From CAYJEQ01 sp964370185 (GTDB lineage: Bacteria > Bacillota > Clostridia > Oscillospirales > Ruminococcaceae): a DNA stretch of 64,000 nucleotides. Made by a program: the position numbers and the translations under genes. The DNA is taken from contig CAYJIJ010000005.1 of assembly GCA_964370185.1 (NCBI GenBank), positions 1 through 64,000 of the forward strand. Reading direction: 5' to 3'. Below the pieces are notes generated by a model that saw nothing but the letters and a program-made list of their open reading frames with translations, ran no database searches and was not told where the DNA came from. Positions 46,724 through 54,217 of the stretch are shown one piece after another; the stretch's first letter is position 1, and each line of letters begins with the position of its first letter.

Positions 46724-48526
46724 TTAACCCAGATACATCCTAAGTATATTGCTATCTATTATTTTGCCAAGCTTTTCATATTCCCATTTAATCGCCTTTA
46801 TTATGTCTTCCATCATAATGTCCTCACCCTTTGTGGCGGCGAGATAAGCGGCGTTTATCGCACAGTTTTTTATCCCTGCGCCCGAAAGCTCAAATTCTTC
46901 CGAGAGAAAATCAAAGTCTATATCGCTAATGGGGGCACTCTTTGGGAATATGCCCTGCCAAAGCTTTAGCCTTAGCCCTGCATCGGGAAGAGGAAATCTT
47001 ATCATGAAATTAATCCTTCTTCTAAATGCATCGTCAAAGTTTTGCAGTAGGTTGGTTGCAAGCAGGGTAATTCCATCAAACTGCTCTGTCTTTTGGAGCA
47101 GATAGGCTATGTCCCCATTTGCATACTTGTCCTGTGCGTCGGCGCCGTCGCTTCTTTTGCCAAAGAGCGCATCCGCTTCATCAAAGAAGAGTATGCAGTC
47201 GCTCTTTTGTGCGGCGTCGAAGATTTTGGCTATATTTTTTTGGGTTTCCCCCACATATTTGCTTGTAATCCCCGATAGGTCAACTCGGTAAATCGGTTTA
47301 TTTAGCTCGTTTGCAATGGCGGTTGCCGCTAAGGTTTTACCCGTGCCGCTCGCACCGTAAAAAAGTGCTGTAATCCCTCTGCCATAGGGGATTTTTTCTT
47401 TAAAGCCCCATGAAGAGTATATAAATTCCCTGCTTTTTGCAAAGTCGCATATATGCCGTAGCGTGTCCGTTTGTTCTGCGGGGAGCACTATGTCGGAAAG
47501 GGTTTTATTACTCTTTAGAATTTCGGCATTCCCTGTAAAATCGGGGGCGTTTTGCGCCGTTAGAATGTCGATTAATTTTTCATCAGGAATTTCTATGGGC
47601 GGTAGGCACTCGGCTTCTATCTGCGCCACTGCTTCCTTTATCTGCGCTATGCTTAGAGGGAGTTTTTCCGCTGTGTTCATCACTGTTTGTGAAATGCCCT
47701 TTATGGAGTCGCTTAGTATTTCTCTTCGCTGTGCCACACTCATGGGCTGTATTTTTCTTTTTATTATATAATCGCCTACTACCTCATGGTTTTGCTGGGC
47801 GGTTATAAATACGATTTTTAGCTTCTCTTGAAGCTCTTTAAGCCTTACCTCACTTTGTGGGTCGTAATTATCAAGTACTGGGAAAGCTAAATATAGTGTG
47901 CATATATTGAGTATTTCCTTTAGGTTGTAGTCGCAGTCCTTTTCCATAATAAATGTGGCAAAATCCACATTTGTAGCGACATTTTCGCAGATGAATTTCT
48001 TCCCATTCCCCGCTTCTCCCCAAATCATCAAGGCGGCGGTTTTTCCATCTTCTTCTTCAAAGTAGCAATCTATAAATCCACTAAACGCACCCTCTATTTC
48101 TTCATTGTGATAAAGCTTTTTCTTTTCGGGCAAAATTAACCTTGTGCCCCTTAAAAGCTCCGGCTCACGCCTTAGAAGAAAATCCCTGCAAACAGGGCTT
48201 AGTGCTATCTCGCCACCCTGCCAAACTAAGCTTTTGGGTAAGAGGGCAGTTTCGGAGATATTTAGGAGGTGGCATAATTCTATATATTTTTCCGCTGTTA
48301 GCATTTTGCCCTTTTTAAATAGCAAAAACAGACAATGGCAGGTGAGCAGCGAGTCGTTTTCATCCATTCCGAGCGACTGCGAGAGTATTTTTAGCTGAAT
48401 AATCTCCTCACTCTCGGGATGTGCTGATAAAAACTCCTTTGCTTTTTCAGGAGTGTTTTCCACAATCTCACCTATGTAAAATAGGGGATTTTCAAGCTTT
48501 TCAATTTTATTGATAAAATCCCCCAT
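46724..48526 (-). CDS. AAA+ ATPase of the contractile injection system (Afp15-like), right copy
   Basis: This 600-aa protein has the same architecture as the ATPase at 3483-5621. A degenerate first P-loop (GEAGNGKK, Thr/Ser replaced by Lys, near residue 170) precedes an intact AAA+ module: Walker A GASGTGKT near 388-395, Walker B ILFFDEADALFGKR near 442-456, then LATNLLQNFDDAFRRR. It is shorter in the N-terminal region. ATG is five bases past the stop of the 298-aa gene, with AGGGAAC upstream. As second gene of the operon it is probably made early and may be the main assembly ATPase. Confidence 0.88.
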   Translation of the reverse strand: MGDFINKIEKLENPLFYIGEIVENTPEKAKEFLSAHPESEEIIQLKILSQSLGMDENDSLLTCHCLFLLFKKGKMLTAEKYIELCHLLNISETALLPKSLVWQGGEIALSPVCRDFLLRREPELLRGTRLILPEKKKLYHNEEIEGAFSGFIDCYFEEEDGKTAALMIWGEAGNGKKFICENVATNVDFATFIMEKDCDYNLKEILNICTLYLAFPVLDNYDPQSEVRLKELQEKLKIVFITAQQNHEVVGDYIIKRKIQPMSVAQRREILSDSIKGISQTVMNTAEKLPLSIAQIKEAVAQIEAECLPPIEIPDEKLIDILTAQNAPDFTGNAEILKSNKTLSDIVLPAEQTDTLRHICDFAKSREFIYSSWGFKEKIPYGRGITALFYGASGTGKTLAATAIANELNKPIYRVDLSGITSKYVGETQKNIAKIFDAAQKSDCILFFDEADALFGKRSDGADAQDKYANGDIAYLLQKTEQFDGITLLATNLLQNFDDAFRRRINFMIRFPLPDAGLRLKLWQGIFPKSAPISDIDFDFLSEEFELSGAGIKNCAINAAYLAATKGEDIMMEDIIKAIKWEYEKLGKIIDSNILRMYLG

Positions 48527-48531
48527 TAGGC

Positions 48532-49428
48532 TCAGTTCCCTTCATTTTCAGGCTTTTCGGGTGGAATTGGCGGTATATCTTCCACTATGTTTTCACCGTT
48601 TGCCTTAACTTTTTCTTTTATATTGCGATAATATTCAAACATCGCTTGTTTTTGTATATCGAATGCGTAATTTAGTCTTCTGAAAAACCATCTGCTACGC
48701 TGTACTTTTTTTGTAATCATTGAGCCAATCATATTTTCTTCGTGGTTTTGCCCTCTTTGCAAAAGCCTTACTTGCGACATTACATCTAAATTCCCCGTTT
48801 GTACCGCTTCCCTTTCATGCTCATGCAGTTCTCTGCGTTGCTCCTTGAGCTTATCGAGACGGTCTTGCTCTTCGCTTCTGAGTAGGAATGGCATTGTCTT
48901 TCTCAGTGCCCCTTGATTTATACGCATTAGGTAGGGCGCTATGGAATTTTCAGTCCATGGTTTATTTTCCGCTTTATATAGTATTACCGCAGTGTCTTCA
49001 CGGCGTTTTGTGCTGTATAGGACATTTTCATTTTCCTCTTTGCGGCTTCTAAACATGGTATTTTCTTTTAATTCTCTTTTATATTTCGAGGCGGCGCTGT
49101 CGTAAATCGAGGTTTTGATATTGGCATATATAAAACTTCGCTTTTTCATGGGATTGTAGCCCTGTTGCACTGTGCCGAACATGTTGTCCAGCTTCATTAG
49201 GCGGTCACAGCCTAAAAAGTCGGGAACATTTCTATTCTCAAAATAACCCTCTACTTTTATATGTTCTCTGAAGTTGTCATATGTCAAATGATTTGAGGCG
49301 TGTATTCGGGCATATACTTCCCAAAAACCATTTTGTGCGCTATGTTTTTCGCTCTGTGGGGTTTGTTCACTGATAGTGTCGTTGCTCTTTTCCGGAGTTT
49401 TTGTAACTGCATTTTCTCGCTCTGCCAT
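48532..49428 (-). CDS. First gene of the CIS operon, unknown 298-aa protein
   Basis: This is a 298-aa, highly charged cytosolic protein. The N-terminal 35 residues are polar and probably disordered. The middle contains NGFWEVYARIHASNHLTYDN and a FLGCDRLMKLDNMFG segment, and the last 100 residues form Arg/Glu-rich helices (EQDRLDKLKEQRRELHEHER) ending in a Pro/Glu tail. I do not recognise a family. GGAGGTG precedes the ATG. Being first in the long operon, just ahead of the AAA+ ATPase, it may be an ATPase partner or assembly factor (inference). Confidence 0.65.
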   Translation of the reverse strand: MAERENAVTKTPEKSNDTISEQTPQSEKHSAQNGFWEVYARIHASNHLTYDNFREHIKVEGYFENRNVPDFLGCDRLMKLDNMFGTVQQGYNPMKKRSFIYANIKTSIYDSAASKYKRELKENTMFRSRKEENENVLYSTKRREDTAVILYKAENKPWTENSIAPYLMRINQGALRKTMPFLLRSEEQDRLDKLKEQRRELHEHEREAVQTGNLDVMSQVRLLQRGQNHEENMIGSMITKKVQRSRWFFRRLNYAFDIQKQAMFEYYRNIKEKVKANGENIVEDIPPIPPEKPENEGN

Positions 49429-49606
49429 ATGCGCACCTCCCCACTTTTTTACATTCTATTACATATTCTACTATATGTGTAACACTATGTAACCATGCTT
49501 TGGTATAGGAAAAAAAAATTTGTACATAAAATTTTTTAGCTGTTTTTTGAATATATTCCGTCAAATTGCACAGTGCATTTTAATGTTTTATTTTTACCCC
49601 CGTAAC

Positions 49607-49629
49607 TTTACTATACTAAAGATAGTAAA
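49607..49629. promoter_or_regulatory. Candidate operator TTTACTAT-N7-ATAGTAAA
   Basis: The arms are perfect 8-bp complements. A related repeat lies at 3209-3231 between the regulator and the left AAA+ gene. Possible binding site of the LuxR-type regulator; unproven. Confidence 0.4.
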
Positions 49630-49754
49630 TGCCATTATTTTGTGTTTTTTCATCGAATAATGGGGGGAAATCTTAAATTTTCACTTTTTTTGCTCAACAC
49701 AACTTTAAGTATAATGCGTATAAATATTAACTAATTGTAATTTAATGGAATGAA

Positions 49755-49801
49755 AATATCCGTGAAAACCCACCGACAAACGGCTTGGTTTCCACGGATA
49801 A
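49755..49801 (-). terminator. Hairpin downstream of the antiporter gene
   Basis: ATATCCGTG...CACGGATA arms with inner AAACC/GGTTT pairing enclose a loop of about 17 bases. It lies about 60 bases after the antiporter stop on the minus strand. The following T-run is weak. Confidence 0.5.
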
Positions 49802-49859
49802 TGCATTTTAAAAATATTAAAGTCAATTTTTTGTTGCATATTTATTTAATCATACACAT

Positions 49860-51065
49860 TTATTCACTATCAGGACTTGTGAGAAGTTTTTTATGGCTTA
49901 TATCTATTAGAAAAGCGCCAAGTGGTGCGGTTATCAGTATCGCAAGCACCGCCACCGAGAGAATTATATTGCCACCCTCAATCCCGAGGGAGAGCGGTAC
50001 TGCGCCTATTGCCGCCTGCACGGTGGCTTTAGGTGAATAGGCTATAACGCAGAATAAACGCTCCTTCATATTAAGCCTTGTACCCATGGTGCTCACTATT
50101 ACGCCCATGCTCCTAAAAATGAGTGAGATAAATATCATCGCTATCGACGCAATACCTGCGGAGAGGGTGTAGCGTATATCCACTTCTGCACCTATCAGCA
50201 CAAATAATACGATTTCAGCCGCAAGCCAGAGCTTTCCAAATTTCTCGGACAGCCTCCCCGACACAAAAGGGATGCTCTTTAGTTTAATCATCACCGAAAT
50301 GCTCATAACAGCAAGCAGTCCGGACATTGGCACAAACTCATGCAAGACGCTCTCTCCCCCCACTAAAAGAAAGGAGACCCCGAGGAGTATTATCACTTTT
50401 GTGCTGTTTTTGATAATGCACTTGTGTTCGTTTGCCGTTTCGAATAATAGATGCAGTAGATAGCCTATTGCCGCCCCTAAGATAATGCCATTGATTACCG
50501 ATAGGGGTATATCTAAAAAGTCGGAAAAATTCACAGAATTGCCCTGCGCCGCCGAAAGGAAGGCGGTAAAAACCACAATCACAAATATATCGTCACAGGA
50601 GGCGGATGCCAAAATTAGTTGCGGTATACTTTTATCCCTGCCATATCCCTTTTCGGTGAGCTCCACCATTTTAGGCACTACCACCGCAGGCGAAACCGCC
50701 GCAAGCACCGAGCCCATCAGCAGTGCCACATCACTTTCAACCCCGAGGACACTGGGCGCTAAGATATAGAATGCTATTATTTCGCATGTTGCCGGTAGAA
50801 ACGACATTAAAAATGCAGGCCTGCCCACCGCCTTTAAGTCGGCGATGTTTAAGGAGAAGCCTGCTTTTAAGAGTATAATTATCAGCGCTATCTGCCTTAG
50901 GTCGGCGGATAGCGCTAATACTGAATTATCAAGCCAGTTCATTGCGAAAGGCCCTATTAAAATCCCTGTGAAAAGCATACCTATTATGCGTGGTATTTTT
51001 ACACTTTGGCAGATAGCTCCTGCTAAAAGACCTATTAAAAAAATCAGTGATAATGAAATTAGCAT
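49860..51065 (-). CDS. Cation/proton antiporter (CPA2/KefB-type membrane domain)
   Basis: This 401-aa integral membrane protein has about 12 spans and belongs to the monovalent cation:proton antiporter-2 class. The start LISLSLIFLIGLLAGAICQ and GMLFTGILIGP are typical first helices; SCDDIFVIVVFTAFLSAA carries the paired acidic residues expected in the transport site. There is no C-terminal RCK/TrkA domain. It would exchange Na+ or K+ for protons across the cell membrane. AAAGGATG precedes ATG. Ferritin lies just upstream on the same strand, about 30 bases away. Confidence 0.85.
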   Translation of the reverse strand: MLISLSLIFLIGLLAGAICQSVKIPRIIGMLFTGILIGPFAMNWLDNSVLALSADLRQIALIIILLKAGFSLNIADLKAVGRPAFLMSFLPATCEIIAFYILAPSVLGVESDVALLMGSVLAAVSPAVVVPKMVELTEKGYGRDKSIPQLILASASCDDIFVIVVFTAFLSAAQGNSVNFSDFLDIPLSVINGIILGAAIGYLLHLLFETANEHKCIIKNSTKVIILLGVSFLLVGGESVLHEFVPMSGLLAVMSISVMIKLKSIPFVSGRLSEKFGKLWLAAEIVLFVLIGAEVDIRYTLSAGIASIAMIFISLIFRSMGVIVSTMGTRLNMKERLFCVIAYSPKATVQAAIGAVPLSLGIEGGNIILSVAVLAILITAPLGAFLIDISHKKLLTSPDSE

Positions 51066-51092
51066 AAAACATCCTTTGTGCGGTAATATCTT

Positions 51093-51605
51093 TTAAGTTT
51101 CGCTATTTGCAGGCGGTGTGTAAACCCTTTGTGCAAGCTCTGTATTTAGCATATAGAGTGCACGGGGGTCTTCACCGAAAATCTCCATTTTTGTAACGAG
51201 GTCGCCTGCGGATTTTTCCTCTTCAACCTGCTCTTCAATAAACCAGTTTAAAAAGTTCATTGTGGCATAATCGTCATTTGCTTTTGCTTCTTTATAAATT
51301 GCATTTATTGAAGCTGTTACAAATTTTTCGTGCTTTAGCGCACCCTTTAGTGGGTCTATTAGGCTGTCATAATTTCTTTTAGGCGCGTCTATCGCAAAAA
51401 ACTCCACCGATTCGCCACGGTCTTGGATGAAATCCATAAATTTGTAGGCATGGTCTCTTTCTTCCATTGCCTGAATTTTAAACCAGTTTCCAAATCCGTC
51501 GAGGCCTTTGTCGAGATAATAATTTGCAATATCAAGATAGAGATACGCCGAAAATAGCTCTTTGTTAATCTGCTCATTAAGTAATTTGTAAACACTCTTT
51601 TCCAT
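51093..51605 (-). CDS. Ferritin (non-haem iron storage)
   Basis: This 170-aa bacterial ferritin oxidises ferrous iron and stores it as a mineral inside a 24-mer. The four-helix bundle carries the ferroxidase ligands in EQINKELFSAYLYLDIANYY, the AMEERDHAYKFMDFI motif with its E and H, and NWFIEEQVEEEKS. The ATG at 51605 is preferred over one 21 bases upstream because GGAG lies seven bases in front of it. Length and motifs are standard. Confidence 0.95.
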   Translation of the reverse strand: MEKSVYKLLNEQINKELFSAYLYLDIANYYLDKGLDGFGNWFKIQAMEERDHAYKFMDFIQDRGESVEFFAIDAPKRNYDSLIDPLKGALKHEKFVTASINAIYKEAKANDDYATMNFLNWFIEEQVEEEKSAGDLVTKMEIFGEDPRALYMLNTELAQRVYTPPANSET

Positions 51606-52024
51606 AAAAACGCTCCATTCCTCCACTCAGCACCGGCTCAAATAATAATTGCGTTGCCCTTACCATGCCGAGTGGTGTAATGGTAAAAGCTATTTTTGTA
51701 CATAGGGGCAAAACCGCCCTACACATTGCTTTTGAGGTTAGTTTGTTTAAACTATCGCCCCTTGATTTTTGGAAGTGTCGCTGGTAATGCATTATAATGT
51801 TTAGTGAATTGAAATGGGATTTTAGTATTAAATTTTTGCTTTTCCTCGGCAATTCTCCCAAAACAAAGCTAACCTTTGTTTAGTGAGCTATGTATGCCAA
51901 TAGTATCACATTTTTCTCTATTAGTAAATATTTGCACAATTTTTCTATATTTTTTTATTAATAGATTTAAATGGATATTATTATGTGTAGTATTTCACCA
52001 AAGATATTGTAAAATCGTCTCAAA
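51606..52024. other. 419-bp intergenic region upstream of ferritin
   Basis: No gene is seen. On the minus strand a TATAAT hexamer (51796-51791) lies about 190 bases before the ferritin start but lacks a good -35 box. An imperfect inverted repeat (GGGGCAAAAC...) and ATTTTTGG-rich sequence are present without a clear role. Confidence 0.35.
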
Positions 52025-52996
52025 TTACACTAAGCCCATCACCCTCATAGCATATATAAACATAAATAATGTTACGGTGGAAAAAAGCGTGGTAATCATT
52101 GTTATGTCAGCACTGAGCTCGCCATCGCCCCCCATACCCCTCGTCATTGCAGCACTTGAAACAGCGGTGGGCGCACCAAATAGCAGTAGATACACCGCCA
52201 ACGGCTCCCCTCTAAATCCGAGCAATACCGCCCCCGTGAGTCCTATTATAGGCACTATAATCAACCTGATTATGGTAGTTGTAAGTGAGTATTTTAAGTT
52301 TTTTAAAGAATTTGCAAGCTCAAATGTACCACCGATGCTTATGAGTGCTGTTGGGGTGGTGGCACGTGCGAGATAATCAATTCCTGTCTCTATCAAATAT
52401 GGTAATCTAATATCCAAAATCAAAAGCAATACGGCGCTGACTATCGCTATAATCAGTGGATTCGATATGATTTTCTTTACTATCTGGAAAACATCAATTC
52501 TCTTTTCGTCCGATTCTTCGGGGGAGTGAAGCACAAGTGTTATTATCGCCATCACATTAAATGCGGCTATTGCAAAAGGCATCATGGTGGGCAGATATGC
52601 CGAGCTCTCGCTTCCATACATACTCTCTATAACTGCCACTCCCAAAAGTATGAAATTGCTTCTGAATACGCCCTGAGCTATTGCTCCACGCTTGTATTTT
52701 TCCTTCACAAATACCTTTACTCCAAAAAAAGCCACTACCCCTGCTATTACTATACCGATTAATCCATATAGTATGAAGAAAATATCAATTTCACTAAAAT
52801 TAGTGGAGTGATAAATTTCGGTAAAAAGGAGTGTGGGCATAAAGAGCTTGTAATTAAGGTTTCCAAGTCCCGTCATAAAATTGCGGTCAACTATTTTTCT
52901 CTTAACTGATATATATCCACAAGCCCCCACTAAAAACAGTGGTAAAACTATATTTAAGCTGTAAAGTAAATCTTCCAAAAATGCGCCTTCTTTCAT
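52025..52996 (-). CDS. AEC-family transporter (auxin efflux carrier-like)
   Basis: This 323-aa protein has about ten membrane spans and belongs to the AEC (bile/auxin efflux) superfamily, typical exporters or permeases of organic acids in bacteria. YSLNIVLPLFLVGACGYISV is the first helix; GLGNLNYKLFMPTLLFTEIY and a helix with LIVPIIGLTGAVLLG are in expected places. Start is uncertain: ATG at 52996 lacks a ribosome site, while a TTG at 52981 has AAGAAGGCG upstream. Substrate cannot be told from sequence. Confidence 0.85.
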   Translation of the reverse strand: MKEGAFLEDLLYSLNIVLPLFLVGACGYISVKRKIVDRNFMTGLGNLNYKLFMPTLLFTEIYHSTNFSEIDIFFILYGLIGIVIAGVVAFFGVKVFVKEKYKRGAIAQGVFRSNFILLGVAVIESMYGSESSAYLPTMMPFAIAAFNVMAIITLVLHSPEESDEKRIDVFQIVKKIISNPLIIAIVSAVLLLILDIRLPYLIETGIDYLARATTPTALISIGGTFELANSLKNLKYSLTTTIIRLIIVPIIGLTGAVLLGFRGEPLAVYLLLFGAPTAVSSAAMTRGMGGDGELSADITMITTLFSTVTLFMFIYAMRVMGLV

Positions 52997-53476
52997 TTTT
53001 ATAGTTTCGCCGTGGGGAGGGTATGCCTTGCTGAGTACATTTGTATTTACAACTACGGATTATTTGTATTATATGAGGTGCGAATATAATATAAATTTGC
53101 CATGTGGGCATCCTTGCCCACGGCAATTTAATCTATATGTCCATCTGCCCCGAGACGGGGCAGATGGACGATATAAATAATCCAGAGGATTATTTATATT
53201 ATGTGTGGTACAGAAACAGTGAAAAGTGAATAATGAATAGTGTAAAGTTATGTAGCAGCTTCGCTACGAATTAAAAATCCAAGCTCTATTTTCTTAAAAA
53301 TCCTTACAGTAATGGCTTTTCGCTCACTGCGGTGAGCGAGTTATGGCTTTGCCCTAACAACCCATGATTTTTTGAAAAAAATCAAGTAAAACTTTTAATT
53401 TCTGAGAAGTCGCAGCGCAGCCATTACTCCTAAATAATCTGCATACCCCAAAGCAAATCCGCCAATAATACTTTGG
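52997..53476. repeat. Hairpin-dense intergenic region of 480 bp
   Basis: At least six separate palindromes lie here: GTGGGCA/TGCCCAC (53104-53121), GTCCATCTGCCCCG-AGA-complement (53139-53169), TATAAATAATCC-AGA-complement (53172-53198), GTAGC/GCTAC (53252-53267), CGCTCAC/GTGAGCG (53321-53338) and GATTTTTTGAAAAAAATC (53366-53383). A GTGAAAAGTGAATAATG block starts at 53219. No gene is visible. The stretch looks like a collection site for the window's palindrome family. Confidence 0.65.
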
Positions 53477-54217
53477 GTGATGATTTTGAAAGAGCGAATA
53501 AAGCTATTGGATGAAATAAGAGGGCTGTCCATTATCCTCATGGTACTCTACCATTTTGCATATAATTTAAATGATACTTTCGGTGTAAAAATCCCTTTGT
53601 TTGATAGTGCTGTAATGAATTTTTTTAGGGATGTTTTTGCAGGGGGATTTATTTTAATCTGCGGTATTTCTTGCAGATTATCAAGAAACAATCTAAAGCG
53701 TGGGAGCATTTGCCTTTTTGTGGCCACTTTAATAACAATTTCCACCGCTGTGTTTACCCCACAGATGATAATAGTATTTGGCATACTCCATTTCATGGGG
53801 TGCGCCATACTTTCATATGTGTTTTTATCAAAATATTTAAGTGGGAAATTCTCTTTTGCCACACCACTGCTTTTTGCAGCTTTTTTACTCACACAAAATA
53901 TCAGCGATGGGTATATCGGCTTATTCTCGCATCGGTTTTTACCACTGCCAAACATCCTCTATCAGAGCAATATACTCGCACCTCTCGGATTTTTTAGCGA
54001 AAGCTTTTATAGCTCCGACTACTTCCCAATATTCCCATGGATATTCATATTTTACATAGGTGTACACTTTGGGGTGCCTTTAAGTCTTGGGGATGCACCC
54101 CGCCCCCTCTACCGCTCATATATGCCCATTTTGGGTGCAGTTGGGCGGTATACTCTTATTATCTATCTCCTGCACCAACCTATAATATTTGCGCTTATGC
54201 TTATGCTTCGGAGCTGA
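53477..54217 (+). CDS. DUF1624/heparan-acetyltransferase-like membrane protein
   Basis: This 246-aa integral membrane protein of the DUF1624 family is related to the catalytic domain of HGSNAT-type transmembrane acyltransferases. LLDEIRGLSIILMVLYHFAY with its His, then FAGGFILICGISCRLSRNN and FGILHFMGCAILSYVF are hallmarks; about seven spans follow and it ends HQPIIFALMLML. It may move acyl groups across the membrane onto a cell-surface sugar. The ribosome site is weak. Its 3' end overlaps that of the convergent MATE gene by 17 bases. Confidence 0.85.
   Translation: MMILKERIKLLDEIRGLSIILMVLYHFAYNLNDTFGVKIPLFDSAVMNFFRDVFAGGFILICGISCRLSRNNLKRGSICLFVATLITISTAVFTPQMIIVFGILHFMGCAILSYVFLSKYLSGKFSFATPLLFAAFLLTQNISDGYIGLFSHRFLPLPNILYQSNILAPLGFFSESFYSSDYFPIFPWIFIFYIGVHFGVPLSLGDAPRPLYRSYMPILGAVGRYTLIIYLLHQPIIFALMLMLRS

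Larger units (their letters stand above)
49429..49859. promoter_or_regulatory. Control region upstream of the main CIS operon
   Basis: A 431-bp gene-free stretch. Near the operon it holds tandem-like motifs ACATTCTATT/ACATATTCTA (49451-49470) and TATGTGTAAC/TATGTAAC (49474-49493), with TTACATA (49459-49465) and TATGTAA (49486-49492) forming an inverted repeat. Farther away are TTTACTAT-N7-ATAGTAAA (49607-49629) and CCATTATT...AATAATGG (49632-49663). I do not see a convincing -35/-10 pair. Positions 49757-49801 form a strong hairpin likely ending the antiporter gene. Confidence 0.5.

Noticed and set aside
5873..49428. Prophage or R-type bacteriocin (diffocin-like) cluster
   Set aside because: No terminase, portal, capsid, holin or endolysin gene is present, and the AAA+ ATPases, DUF4255 cap, DUF4280 tip and LysM tube protein are eCIS features rather than phage-tail bacteriocin features.
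1477..49428. Classical type VI secretion system
   Set aside because: There is no TssJ/L/M membrane complex, no ClpV and the genome appears to be Gram-positive. The AAA+ proteins are Afp15-like, not Clp-type.
53404..53520. Minus-strand frame ending GGFALGYADYLGVMAALRLL
   Set aside because: It looks like a membrane-helix tail but has no start or upstream part and overlaps the true start of the DUF1624 gene. It may be chance or a gene remnant; not supported.
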